64,000 bases of DNA from Azovibrio restrictus DSM 23866. GTDB lineage: Bacteria; Pseudomonadota; Gammaproteobacteria; Burkholderiales; Rhodocyclaceae. A program made the translations under genes and the position numbers. Positions 52,380-60,453 of the stretch are shown in pieces. Under the pieces are notes generated by a model. That model searched no databases. It was not told the origin of the DNA and was given only the letters and a program-made list of their open reading frames with translations. How positions within the stretch are numbered: position 1 is the stretch's first letter; every line of letters begins with the position of its first letter. The DNA lies in assembly GCF_000429665.1 (NCBI RefSeq), contig NZ_AUCH01000002.1:1-64000 (forward strand), given 5' to 3'.

Positions 52380-53225
52380 TCAGCCCAGCTCGAACGTGGT
52401 GATGCCGAACTGTTTTTCCACGGCCAGGGGCGGGACGGGGCCGGTGTACATGCGGGCGGTTTCGAAGCAGGGGGTCATGGCCCGGGAGCGGGCCAGGGCC
52501 AGGGCGGCCGGGTTGTTTTCGGGAACGTCCAGGAACACCGGGCTGCCGGCCGGCAGGGGGGCGACCAGGGCGGTATGGAGCTGTTCCGCCAGCTCCCGGG
52601 TGTCGGCGAACAGGGGACCGATCTTCCAGCCTTCCCGGCAGGGGCGGATCAGGCCGTAGGCCTGGAGGCGGCCCTGTGCCTGCCGGGCCAGGCCCCGGTG
52701 CCCGGAGCAGCGGCTCCAGGCGTTCAGGAAGCCGGGACGGGGGGCCGGGAAGACCTGGCGGTCGTAGGCGGCCAGGGTGGCGGCCTCCACTTCCTCCAGG
52801 GGGATGAATCCCGGCGGTGGCGGCTGTTCGCCCGGGCTCAGGTAGCGGTAGCGGATGTTGCGGGTGGCGGGGCGAAAGCCGGATTTCCGGTAGTTGTCCT
52901 GCTGGGCCGGAACCCCGTCCAGGCCCACGTTCCGGCCTTGCAGGCGGGCCATGGCGGCCTGCCAGAGGGCCAGGCCGTGGCCCTGGCCCCGGTATTCAGG
53001 GGCCACGATGTAAAGGCCGATGAAACCGAAATCTTCCGGGTAAGCCACGGCCGAGATGCAGCCCACGGGCCGGCCGTTCAGGAGCCCCAGCAGGAAGCCC
53101 TCGGGATCGGCCTGGTAGAAGCAGCGGGCATCTCCCAGGCCCGGGTTCCAGCCTTCCCGGGCGGCCTGTTCGATGGCCCATTCCACCTGGGCCGGGGTCA
53201 TGGTCTGGATCTGCAGGGCGGACAT
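52380..53225 (-). CDS. GNAT-family acetyltransferase with C-terminal extension (YitH-like)
   Basis: 281 residues from the ATG at 53225. The N-terminal GNAT domain has GLYIVAPEYRGQGHGLALWQAAMARL (acetyl-CoA loop) and LDGVPAQQDNYRKSGF. A second, divergent domain (about 155-281) shows AAYDRQVFPAPRPGFLNAWSR and FLDVPENNPAALALARSRAMTPCFETARMY, typical of two-domain YitH-type acetyltransferases. Substrate is unknown. Confidence 0.87.
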   Translation of the reverse strand: MSALQIQTMTPAQVEWAIEQAAREGWNPGLGDARCFYQADPEGFLLGLLNGRPVGCISAVAYPEDFGFIGLYIVAPEYRGQGHGLALWQAAMARLQGRNVGLDGVPAQQDNYRKSGFRPATRNIRYRYLSPGEQPPPPGFIPLEEVEAATLAAYDRQVFPAPRPGFLNAWSRCSGHRGLARQAQGRLQAYGLIRPCREGWKIGPLFADTRELAEQLHTALVAPLPAGSPVFLDVPENNPAALALARSRAMTPCFETARMYTGPVPPLAVEKQFGITTFELG

Positions 53226-53319
53226 GGAAGGCTCCCGGAGCATGGGGGCCCCATGAGAGCAGAGAAACTACCGGGGAGCAAGGGCGGCTGCCCCGGTCCG
53301 GGAGCCGCCGCCCTGGCCG

Positions 53320-53949
53320 TCAGGGTTTGGCGGCGGGGGGATGGAAGGTTTCCGGCGTGGTGCCGTCCTGATTCACGTAGCCGATGTGCTGATCCACCCG
53401 GGGCAGGTTGTGGGCGATGCCCTTGTGGCAGTCGATGCAGGTCTTGCCCTCGTTCAGGCCGGTCTGGTGCATGTGGCTGGAGCGGCGGCCCTGGACGGCG
53501 TAGTCGAAATACTCGAAGTTGTGGCAGTTGCGGCACTCCTGGGAGTTGTTGGCCTTCATCCGCCGCCACTCGTTCTCGGCCAGTTTCTGGCGCTTGGCGT
53601 TGAACTTTTCCGGGGTGTCGATGGAGCCCAGGATCTTGTGCCAGACCTCGTTGGAAGCCTGGATCTTGCGGATCATCTTGGGGCCCCACTCCTTGGGCAC
53701 GTGGCAGTCGGGGCAGGTGGCCCGGACGCCGGAACGGTTCGAGTAGTGGATGGTGTTCTGGTATTCCCGGTACACGTTGTCCTTCATCTCGTGGCAGGAG
53801 ATGCAGAAGTCTTCCCGGTTGGTCCACTCCATGACCGTGTTGAAGCTGCCCCAGAACAGGATGCCGGCGGCGAACAGGCCGACCAGAAGCAGGGGCCCGG
53901 CCAGTTTCAGGCGGTCCATGAAGTTGGCGGGCTTTCTTGTCTTTTCCAT
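53320..53949 (-). CDS. napC: NapC/NirT tetraheme quinol dehydrogenase
   Basis: The 209-residue protein has one N-terminal membrane helix (about 17-36) and four CxxCH heme sites at residues 49, 79, 139 and 171. It takes electrons from quinol and passes them to NapB and NapA in the periplasm. It is the last gene of napFDAGHBC, 21 bases after napB. Confidence 0.96.
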   Translation of the reverse strand: MEKTRKPANFMDRLKLAGPLLLVGLFAAGILFWGSFNTVMEWTNREDFCISCHEMKDNVYREYQNTIHYSNRSGVRATCPDCHVPKEWGPKMIRKIQASNEVWHKILGSIDTPEKFNAKRQKLAENEWRRMKANNSQECRNCHNFEYFDYAVQGRRSSHMHQTGLNEGKTCIDCHKGIAHNLPRVDQHIGYVNQDGTTPETFHPPAAKP

Positions 53950-53970
53950 GATGGCTCTCCCCGTTTCGGC

Positions 53971-54417
53971 TTACTGCAGGCCCTGGGCGCGCTGGAAGGT
54001 GTTACCCACCAGGGGCTTGGCGTCGGCCTGGGGCACGTGGCACTGGAGGCAGAAGTAGCGGCGCGGCGAGATGTTGGAGAGTTCCTGGCCGTCCCGGGTC
54101 TTGAAGTGGGTCAGGGAAACCTTGGTGGCGCCGCTCTCCTTGTAACGGGTCCAGGAGTGGCAATCCATGCACTTGTTGAAGTTCTTGGTGATGGCGTAGC
54201 CCTCCACCTTGTGGGGTACCAGGGGCGGCTGCTGCACGTAATCCCTGGGGATAGGGGCGCTCTCCTTGCTCATCTTGAAGGCGTCGTTGGACTCGGTCTC
54301 GCTCCCCTGGATGGGGGCGCCGCGCAGGGTGTTGAGGCCGTCGCCGCTGGCGAAGCCGGGCAGGGAAACCAGCATCAGGCTGGCCAACAGGGCGGCCGGG
54401 AGGAAGCGGCTTTTCAT
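53971..54417 (-). CDS. napB: Periplasmic nitrate reductase diheme subunit
   Basis: 148 residues with a signal peptide (1-23, GFASG) and heme sites CMDCH (83) and CLQCH (123). It transfers electrons from NapC to the molybdenum subunit NapA. Its start overlaps the napH stop by four bases. Confidence 0.97.
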   Translation of the reverse strand: MKSRFLPAALLASLMLVSLPGFASGDGLNTLRGAPIQGSETESNDAFKMSKESAPIPRDYVQQPPLVPHKVEGYAITKNFNKCMDCHSWTRYKESGATKVSLTHFKTRDGQELSNISPRRYFCLQCHVPQADAKPLVGNTFQRAQGLQ

Positions 54418-55277
54418 GATGTACTCCTTTGATCAAACCGGTGGGTCAACTTGAAGACCTGCTTGCCGCAGACATCGATGCAGCGGCCGCAGGTGGTGCA
54501 ATCGGGGCTGTAGATCACCGGGCTTTCCTGACCCACGCCCTTGAGGGCGGGGCGGATCACCTGGGGTTCGGGACAGACGTTGAAACAGTCCATGCAATCG
54601 TCGCAGGCCGCTCGGCGGGGTGCGGCGACACGCAGCAGGGCGGTGCGGCCGAGCAGGCCGTAGAAGGCGCCCATGGGGCAGAGATGGCCGCACCAGCCCC
54701 GGCTCACCAGCAGCAGGTCGTAGAGGAAGATGCCGAGCAGCAGCCAGATTCCGGCGCCCATGCCGAAGATCAGACCCCGGTGGGCCAGGGAGACGGGGTT
54801 CACCCATTCCCAGGCCAGGGTGCCCGTGGCAGCGGCGGCCACCAGGGTGCCGGCCAGGAACCCGTAGCGGCTGCGGGAATCCGGACTGCGGCCGGACTTG
54901 AGGCCCAGCCGGCGGCGGCCCCAGGCGGCCAGGTCGGTGATGAGGTTCACCGGGCAGACCCAGGCGCAGAACACCCGGCCGCCCACCAGCAGGTAGAAGC
55001 CCAGGACGATGGCGGCGCCCAGCAGGGCGGTGCCGGCCGGAAGGATGCCGGCGGCCAGGGACTGGAGCAGCAGGTAGGGATCGGTGAGGGGCAGCACCCC
55101 CAGGGTCAGGCTGGAGGACAGGTTGCCCTTGACGAGCCACAGGCCGAACCAGGGGCCGGCCAGGAACAGGGCCAGGATGCCGCTCTGGCAGAGGCGGCGC
55201 AGCAGCAGCCATTGGTGGGCGCGCAGCCAGCCCTTGACGGCGATGGCATCCTGGCCGGGACGGGTAGGCTGGCTCAT
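54414..55277 (-). CDS. napH: Quinol dehydrogenase membrane subunit NapH
   Basis: 287 residues with four membrane helices, two CxxxCP motifs at the cytoplasmic side (FCAWVCPVNL and WCGHLCPMGAFYG), and two 4Fe-4S clusters at the C-terminus (CDDCMDCFNVCPEP and CTTCGRCIDVCGKQ). With NapG it forms an alternative quinol-oxidising entry to the periplasmic reductase. It overlaps napG and napB by four bases each. The start at 55277 removes a long upstream shadow frame. Confidence 0.96.
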   Translation of the reverse strand: MSQPTRPGQDAIAVKGWLRAHQWLLLRRLCQSGILALFLAGPWFGLWLVKGNLSSSLTLGVLPLTDPYLLLQSLAAGILPAGTALLGAAIVLGFYLLVGGRVFCAWVCPVNLITDLAAWGRRRLGLKSGRSPDSRSRYGFLAGTLVAAAATGTLAWEWVNPVSLAHRGLIFGMGAGIWLLLGIFLYDLLLVSRGWCGHLCPMGAFYGLLGRTALLRVAAPRRAACDDCMDCFNVCPEPQVIRPALKGVGQESPVIYSPDCTTCGRCIDVCGKQVFKLTHRFDQRSTS

Positions 55278-56167
55278 GGCTTCCACCTCGAGTTGAGGCC
55301 GCCGGGAGCGTTGTCCGGGGCGGGGGCGGTTTCCGCCGGGGGCGGCGGCGTGCTGACCCGGGAATCCCCGTAGGCCTTGCCTTCCAGACCGCGCACGGGC
55401 ATTTCCACCTGTTCCCCGATCAGGGAGCCCCCGTGTTTTTCCTTTTCTTCCCAGCCCTTGCGGTAGTGTTCCGGCAGCCGGCCCTGGGCCAGCCCCTGGG
55501 GCAGCACCTTGATGGCCGCTTCGGGCAGGACGCAGGCGGCCTCGCATTTGCCGCAGCCGGTACAGTGCTCCGAATGCACCGTGGGCAGCAGCATGGCGTG
55601 CCGGTCGGAGCGGGGGTTGTGCAGCTTTTCCAGGGTGATGGCCTGGTCGATCACCGGGCAGACCCGGTAGCAGACGTCGCAGCGCAGACCCAGGAAATTG
55701 AGGCAGGTTTCGTGGTCGATGAGCACCGCCAGGCCCATGCGCGCCTGGTGGATGTCGGTGAGTTTCGGGTCCAGGGCCCCCGTGGGGCAGGCCTTGAGGC
55801 AGGGAATGTCCTCGCACATTTCGCAGGGAATGGCGCGGGCGTTGAAATAGGGGGTGCCCGTGGGCACCGGGTCCCCGAGGGGGGCAAGCTTCAGGGTGTC
55901 GTAGGGGCAGTCCCGCACGCACAGGCCGCAACGGATGCAGGCCGCCAGAAAATCCGCCTCGGCCAGGGCGCCGGGCGGGCGCAGGGCCTGACCGGGCAGG
56001 GCCCGGGCCTGGCCGGCGTAGAGGCCCATCCCCAGGGCCAGCAGACAGCCGCTGCCGGCGGCGCCGGCCATCCCGGCGAGGAACTTCCGGCGCGCCTGGG
56101 AGGTTTTATCTCCCGAGGGCGCACCGGGGTTCCCGGGGGGCTGCTTGGCGGTGGGGTGGCGGACCAT
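55274..56167 (-). CDS. napG: Ferredoxin-type protein NapG
   Basis: The 297 residues begin with a Tat signal (QARRKFLAGMAGAAGSG) and contain four 4Fe-4S clusters: CIRCGLCVRDCPYD, CEMCEDIPCLKACP, CDVCYRVCP and CTGCGKCEAACVLP. It is periplasmic and associates with NapH. The first 25 residues before the Tat motif are longer than usual, so an internal start is possible. Confidence 0.95.
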   Translation of the reverse strand: MVRHPTAKQPPGNPGAPSGDKTSQARRKFLAGMAGAAGSGCLLALGMGLYAGQARALPGQALRPPGALAEADFLAACIRCGLCVRDCPYDTLKLAPLGDPVPTGTPYFNARAIPCEMCEDIPCLKACPTGALDPKLTDIHQARMGLAVLIDHETCLNFLGLRCDVCYRVCPVIDQAITLEKLHNPRSDRHAMLLPTVHSEHCTGCGKCEAACVLPEAAIKVLPQGLAQGRLPEHYRKGWEEKEKHGGSLIGEQVEMPVRGLEGKAYGDSRVSTPPPPAETAPAPDNAPGGLNSRWKP

Positions 56168-56185
56168 GGCGGTGTTCCCTCAGGC

Positions 56186-58726
56186 TCAGGCCCTGACGAT
56201 CTTGACGGCGCACTTCTTGTAGTCCGTCTCCTTGGAGATCGGACAGGTGGCGTCCAGGGTCAGCTTGTTGACCAGCTTGCCTTCATCGAAGAAGGGGATG
56301 AACACCAGACCCACCGGCGGCTTGTTGCGGCCCTTGGTTTCCACCCGCAGCTGGATTTCGCCCCGGCGGGACGCCACCTTGACCTTCATGCCCCGCTGGA
56401 TGCCGCGTTTTTTGGCATCGTCGGGGTGCATGAACACCACGGCTTCCGGCACGGCCCGGTGCAGTTCCGGCACCCGGCGGGTCATGGAGCCCGTGTGCCA
56501 GTGTTCCAGCACCCGGCCGGTGCACAGCCACAGGTCGAACTCCTTGTCCGGCATTTCCGGGGGATCCTGGTAGGGCAGGGCGAAGATCACCGCCTTGCCA
56601 TCCTTGTGGCCGTAGAACCGGAAGTCCTCGCCCTTCTTCACATAGGGGTCGTAACCTTCCCGGAAGCGCCACAGGGTTTCCTTGCCATCCACCACCGGCC
56701 AGCGCAGGCCCCGGGCCTTGTGATAGGTCTCGAAGGGGGCCAGGTCATGGCCGTGGCCGCGGCCGAACAGGGCGTATTCCTCGAACAGGCCCTTCTGCAC
56801 GTAGAAGCCGAAATACTCCGACTCGTCGTTGCTGTAGCCCTTGATGGCGTGTTCGTTGGCCTTGGCCAGATCAGCCTTGGAGAACTTGTTCACCACCTTG
56901 TTGGCGTAGAGCACGTCGTAGAGGGTCTTGCCCTTGTACTCGGGCTTCCTGGCGATCAGCTCGGCGGGCCAGACCTCCTCCACCTTGAAGCGCTTGGAGA
57001 ATTCCAGGTATTGCCACAGGTCGGACCTGGCCTCGCCGGGGGCCTTGACCTGCTGGCGCCAGAACTGGGTGCGGCGCTCGGCGTTGCCGTAGGCCCCTTC
57101 CTTTTCCGTCCACATGGCGGAGGGCAGGATCAGGTCGGCGGCCAGGGCGGAGACCGTCGGGTAGGCGTCGGAAACCACCACGAAGGCGGCGGGATTGCGC
57201 CAGCCCGGGTAGATTTCCTCGTTCACGTTCGGGCCCGCCTGCATGTTGTTGGTGGTGCTGGTCCAGTAGCACTTCAGCTTGCCGTCCTTCAGGGCGCGGC
57301 TCTGGGCCACCGCATGCAGGCCGATCTTGTCGGGAATGGTGCCTTCCGGCAGCTGCCAGAGTTCTTCCGTGTGCTTCCGGTGTTCCGGGTTGGTGACCAC
57401 CATGTCGGCGGGCAGCCGGTGGGAGAAGGTGCCCACTTCCCGGGCGGTGCCGCAGGCGGAGGGTTGGCCGGTGAGGGAGAAGGGGCCGGTGCCGGGGGTG
57501 GAGATCTTGCCCGTGAGCAGATGCACGTTGTAGATCATGTTGTTCACCCAGGTGCCCCGGGTGTGCTGGTTGAAGCCCATGGTCCAGAAACTGACCACCT
57601 TCTTCTTCGGGTCGGCGTACAGCTCGGCCATGCGCTTCAGCCGTTCGGCGGGCACGCCGGAGAGCTTGGCAGTCTTCTCCAGGGTGTATTCGGAGACGAA
57701 CCTGGCGAACTCCTCGAAGCTGATCACCTCGGCCTTGCCCGTGTCGCCCTTGGGCTTGCCGTCGGCCCCCGGGTAGCCGTTGCTGGCAGCCTTGGCTTCC
57801 AGGGGGTTGTTGGGCCGCAGGCCGAAGCCGATGTCGGTTTCACCCTTCTTGAAGTTCACGTGCTTCTTGACGAAGTCCGTGTTCACCTTCTTGTTCTGGA
57901 TGATGTAGTTGCAGATGTAGTTGAGGATGGCCAGGTCGGTCTGGGGCACGAACACCATGGGGTTGTCGGCCAGCTCGTAGGAGCGGTGCTCGAAGGTGGA
58001 CAGCACATGCACCTCGCAGCCCTCGTGGGTCAGGCGCCGGTCGGTGATGCGCGACCACAGGATCGGGTGCATCTCGGCCATGTTGGAGCCCCAGAGCACG
58101 AAGGCATCGGCGTTCTCGATGTCGTCATAGCAGCCCATGGGCTCGTCGATACCGAAGGTGCGCATGAAGCCGGCCACGGCGGAAGCCATGCAGTGGCGGG
58201 CATTGGGGTCCAGGTTGTTGGAGCGGAAGCCGGCCTTCCACAGCTTGGAAGCTGCGTAGCCCTCCCAGATCGTCCACTGGCCCGAGCCGAACATGGCGAT
58301 GGAAGCGGGCCCGGTGGTCTTCAGGGCCTCCTTCCACTTCTGTTCCATGATGTCGAAGGCCTGGGTCCAGCTGATCGGGGTGAACTCCCCGTTCTTGTCG
58401 TACTTGCCGCCCTTCATGCGCAGCAGGGGCTGGGTGAGCCGGTCTTCCCCGTACATGATCTTGGAGAGGAAGTAGCCCTTGATGCAGTTCAGGCCCCGGT
58501 TCACCGGCGCATCCGGGTCCCCCTGGGTGGCCACCACCTTGCCGTTCTGCACCCCCACCAGCACCGAGCAGCCGGTGCCGCAGAAACGGCAGGCCGCCTT
58601 GTCCCAGCGGATGTCGGTGCCGCCGCCCTTGGCCGGGGCCGCCACCACGGGTATGGAAATCCCGGCGGTGGCAGCGGCGGCCGCCACGGCCTGGGTCTTC
58701 AGGAAATCACGTCGATTCATGGTCAT
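56186..58726 (-). CDS. napA: Periplasmic nitrate reductase catalytic subunit
   Basis: The 846-residue molybdopterin enzyme reduces nitrate to nitrite in the periplasm. The Tat signal is NRRDFLKTQ. The 4Fe-4S ligands are C46, C49, C53 and C81, and C199 in GIDEPMGCYDDIE coordinates molybdenum. Length and motifs agree with E. coli and Rhodobacter NapA. It lies between napD, which it overlaps by four bases, and napG (18 bases). Confidence 0.98.
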   Translation of the reverse strand: MTMNRRDFLKTQAVAAAAATAGISIPVVAAPAKGGGTDIRWDKAACRFCGTGCSVLVGVQNGKVVATQGDPDAPVNRGLNCIKGYFLSKIMYGEDRLTQPLLRMKGGKYDKNGEFTPISWTQAFDIMEQKWKEALKTTGPASIAMFGSGQWTIWEGYAASKLWKAGFRSNNLDPNARHCMASAVAGFMRTFGIDEPMGCYDDIENADAFVLWGSNMAEMHPILWSRITDRRLTHEGCEVHVLSTFEHRSYELADNPMVFVPQTDLAILNYICNYIIQNKKVNTDFVKKHVNFKKGETDIGFGLRPNNPLEAKAASNGYPGADGKPKGDTGKAEVISFEEFARFVSEYTLEKTAKLSGVPAERLKRMAELYADPKKKVVSFWTMGFNQHTRGTWVNNMIYNVHLLTGKISTPGTGPFSLTGQPSACGTAREVGTFSHRLPADMVVTNPEHRKHTEELWQLPEGTIPDKIGLHAVAQSRALKDGKLKCYWTSTTNNMQAGPNVNEEIYPGWRNPAAFVVVSDAYPTVSALAADLILPSAMWTEKEGAYGNAERRTQFWRQQVKAPGEARSDLWQYLEFSKRFKVEEVWPAELIARKPEYKGKTLYDVLYANKVVNKFSKADLAKANEHAIKGYSNDESEYFGFYVQKGLFEEYALFGRGHGHDLAPFETYHKARGLRWPVVDGKETLWRFREGYDPYVKKGEDFRFYGHKDGKAVIFALPYQDPPEMPDKEFDLWLCTGRVLEHWHTGSMTRRVPELHRAVPEAVVFMHPDDAKKRGIQRGMKVKVASRRGEIQLRVETKGRNKPPVGLVFIPFFDEGKLVNKLTLDATCPISKETDYKKCAVKIVRA

Positions 58727-58980
58727 GCTGATGCCTCCTCAAGCGCGTGCGCTTCATCCGAGTATTCGTAGGAAAGGGTGACGGACATCACGTGGGCCAC
58801 CCGGTGGACTTGCAGAATGGCGTCGGAAACGGCGTAACCGGGGCCGTCCTCCAGGAGGACGATCATGCGTCCGTCGCCGGTGTCCAGGGCGACGCTGGCG
58901 CCCGGCACCGCCTCCACGCCGGCCCGGACGGCGGCGGCATGGAGGGGCAGGAATTTGAGGACGAGGCTGACGATCTTCAT
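58723..58980 (-). CDS. napD: NapA chaperone NapD
   Basis: 85 residues beginning MKIVSLVLKFLPLHAAAV and containing GDGRMIVLLED and VMSVTLSYEYSDE. NapD binds the Tat signal of NapA during cofactor insertion. Its position between napF and napA and overlap with napA support the call. Confidence 0.92.
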   Translation of the reverse strand: MKIVSLVLKFLPLHAAAVRAGVEAVPGASVALDTGDGRMIVLLEDGPGYAVSDAILQVHRVAHVMSVTLSYEYSDEAHALEEASA

Positions 58981-58982
58981 GG

Positions 58983-59501
58983 TCAGTTTCCTTGCAGGGG
59001 GGAAGAAGAAGGAGGGGCCAGGCGGATGGCCCGGGTCGGGCAGTCGGCGACACAGGCGCCGCAGCCGTTGCATTGCAGGCTGTCCACCCAGGGCAGGGCG
59101 GGGCCGCCCAGGCGGGGAGAGAAACGGATGGCCCCGACCTCGCAGCGTTCCTCGCAGCTGCGGCAGAGCACGCCCTGGCGGGGTAGGCAGTCCTCGCCCA
59201 TGTGGGCCAGCAGCTGCCAGGGGCGTTCCTGGCGTCGTGGGTTCAGGGCCAGGGGCTTGCAGGCCCTGGCGCAGTCAGCGCAGAAGTTGCAGTAGCCGGC
59301 CAGGAAGTCGGCTTCGGGATAGTTGCCGGAACCCGGGCTCAGGAGGCCGGTGGGACAGGCGGCGACGCAATCGCCGCAGCGGCTGCAGAGATCCAGGAAC
59401 TCAGCCTCCGCCACGGCCCAGGGCGGCCGGAAGGGCTGGGGCAGGGTACGGGCCCGGGATGGGCTTTGCCCCAGCAGAAAGGCTCTGCGACCTGTCTCCA
59501 C
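58983..59501 (-). CDS. napF: Ferredoxin-type protein NapF
   Basis: 172 residues with four Cys clusters: CSRCGDCVAACPTG, CNFCADCARACKP, CRSCEERCEVG and CNGCGACVADCPT. It is cytoplasmic and is thought to help NapA maturation. It is the first gene of the operon, and napD starts two bases after its stop. The third cluster has an odd spacing (CxxCxxxC) followed by no proline. Confidence 0.94.
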   Translation of the reverse strand: METGRRAFLLGQSPSRARTLPQPFRPPWAVAEAEFLDLCSRCGDCVAACPTGLLSPGSGNYPEADFLAGYCNFCADCARACKPLALNPRRQERPWQLLAHMGEDCLPRQGVLCRSCEERCEVGAIRFSPRLGGPALPWVDSLQCNGCGACVADCPTRAIRLAPPSSSPLQGN

Positions 59502-59562
59502 GATCTCTCCCCATGTCCATTGCTGTTGTGGGGGATTCTAGGAATTGCCCCGGGCCGGGGAT

Positions 59563-59576
59563 TTGATGTGTGCAAA
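59563..59576. promoter_or_regulatory. Degenerate FNR/Dnr-like box upstream of nap
   Basis: TTGAT-GTGT-GCAAA: one half-site is exact and the other matches three of five positions of ATCAA. It lies about 65 bases upstream of napF, between it and the Crp/Fnr-type regulator gene. Confidence 0.45.
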
Positions 59577-59680
59577 AAAATGAAAATATGACCAAAGGCG
59601 GGGAGGCGGCATGGCCTCCAGGGGGGATGTTTGCCTGTGATCATCCCGGGTGGCCGGTCGGAACCGGGCCCGCCGGGCCC

Positions 59681-60367
59681 TCAGTCGAAGCGCAGCAGCC
59701 GTTCCAGGTCGGGGATGTGGATCTGGCGGCCGTCCACCCGGATCAGGCCGGCGTCGGAGAGCTCGTGCAGGATGCGGGAGAAGTGTTCCTGGGTCAGGTT
59801 GAGGCGGGAGGCGATGGTGCCCTTGCTGGTGGGCAGGCTGACCACGACGCTGTTGCAGCCTTCCTGGGGTTCCGGCGCCTCGCGCAGCAGGTAGCCGATG
59901 ATGCGCTGCTTGCCCGAGTGCAGGGAATAGGATTCCACGTCGGCAATCAGGTGGTGCAGGCGGCTGGAGAGGCTGGCAATCATCTTGCGGCACAGGCCCT
60001 GGTCCCGCTCCAGTTCGGAGAAGATCACGGTTTTGGAGATCAGCAGCAGCTGGCTGTCGGCCAGGGTTTGGGCGAACACCGGGTAGGGGCGCTCCATGAA
60101 CATCACCGCTTCGCCAAAACTCTGGCCGGGGCGGATGATCTCCACCACCTTCTCGTTGCCCTGGGGGGAGGTGAAGGCCAGCTTGACCTGGCCGTAGAGC
60201 ACCAGATGCATGCCCGGGCAGGGGTCCCCCTTGTTGAACAGCACCTCTCCCTTGGCGGCGGCAAAGAGCTTGCTGGCCTGGCTCAGGCGTTCCAGCTCCC
60301 CGGGTTCCAGGCCGCTGAACAGGGGCAGGCGGCTCAACAGGGCTTCGATGTTCAGGTTCAATTCCAT
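59681..60367 (-). CDS. Crp/Fnr-family regulator (Dnr-like)
   Basis: The 228 residues comprise a cyclic-nucleotide-binding-like beta barrel (about 15-130), a long dimerisation helix and a C-terminal helix-turn-helix TIASRLNLTQEHFSRILHEL. The recognition helix has E-x-x-S-R, which reads TTGAT half-sites in Fnr and Dnr. The N-terminal Cys cluster of oxygen-sensing Fnr is missing, so a Dnr-like nitric-oxide sensor is more likely. It lies immediately upstream of nap and probably controls it. Confidence 0.92.
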   Translation of the reverse strand: MELNLNIEALLSRLPLFSGLEPGELERLSQASKLFAAAKGEVLFNKGDPCPGMHLVLYGQVKLAFTSPQGNEKVVEIIRPGQSFGEAVMFMERPYPVFAQTLADSQLLLISKTVIFSELERDQGLCRKMIASLSSRLHHLIADVESYSLHSGKQRIIGYLLREAPEPQEGCNSVVVSLPTSKGTIASRLNLTQEHFSRILHELSDAGLIRVDGRQIHIPDLERLLRFD

Positions 60368-60453
60368 GGGTGGGCTCAGGCGTGGGGTTCGGACGGATTC
60401 TTCCGGCAGTCTAGCAGCCTGCCGGACTTGATGAGGGGCTCAGCTCCGGGGGG

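Noticed and set aside
55433..58771. 1112-codon open frame antisense to napG and napA
   Set aside because: Antisense by-product; the sense strand holds all NapA and NapG cysteine motifs.
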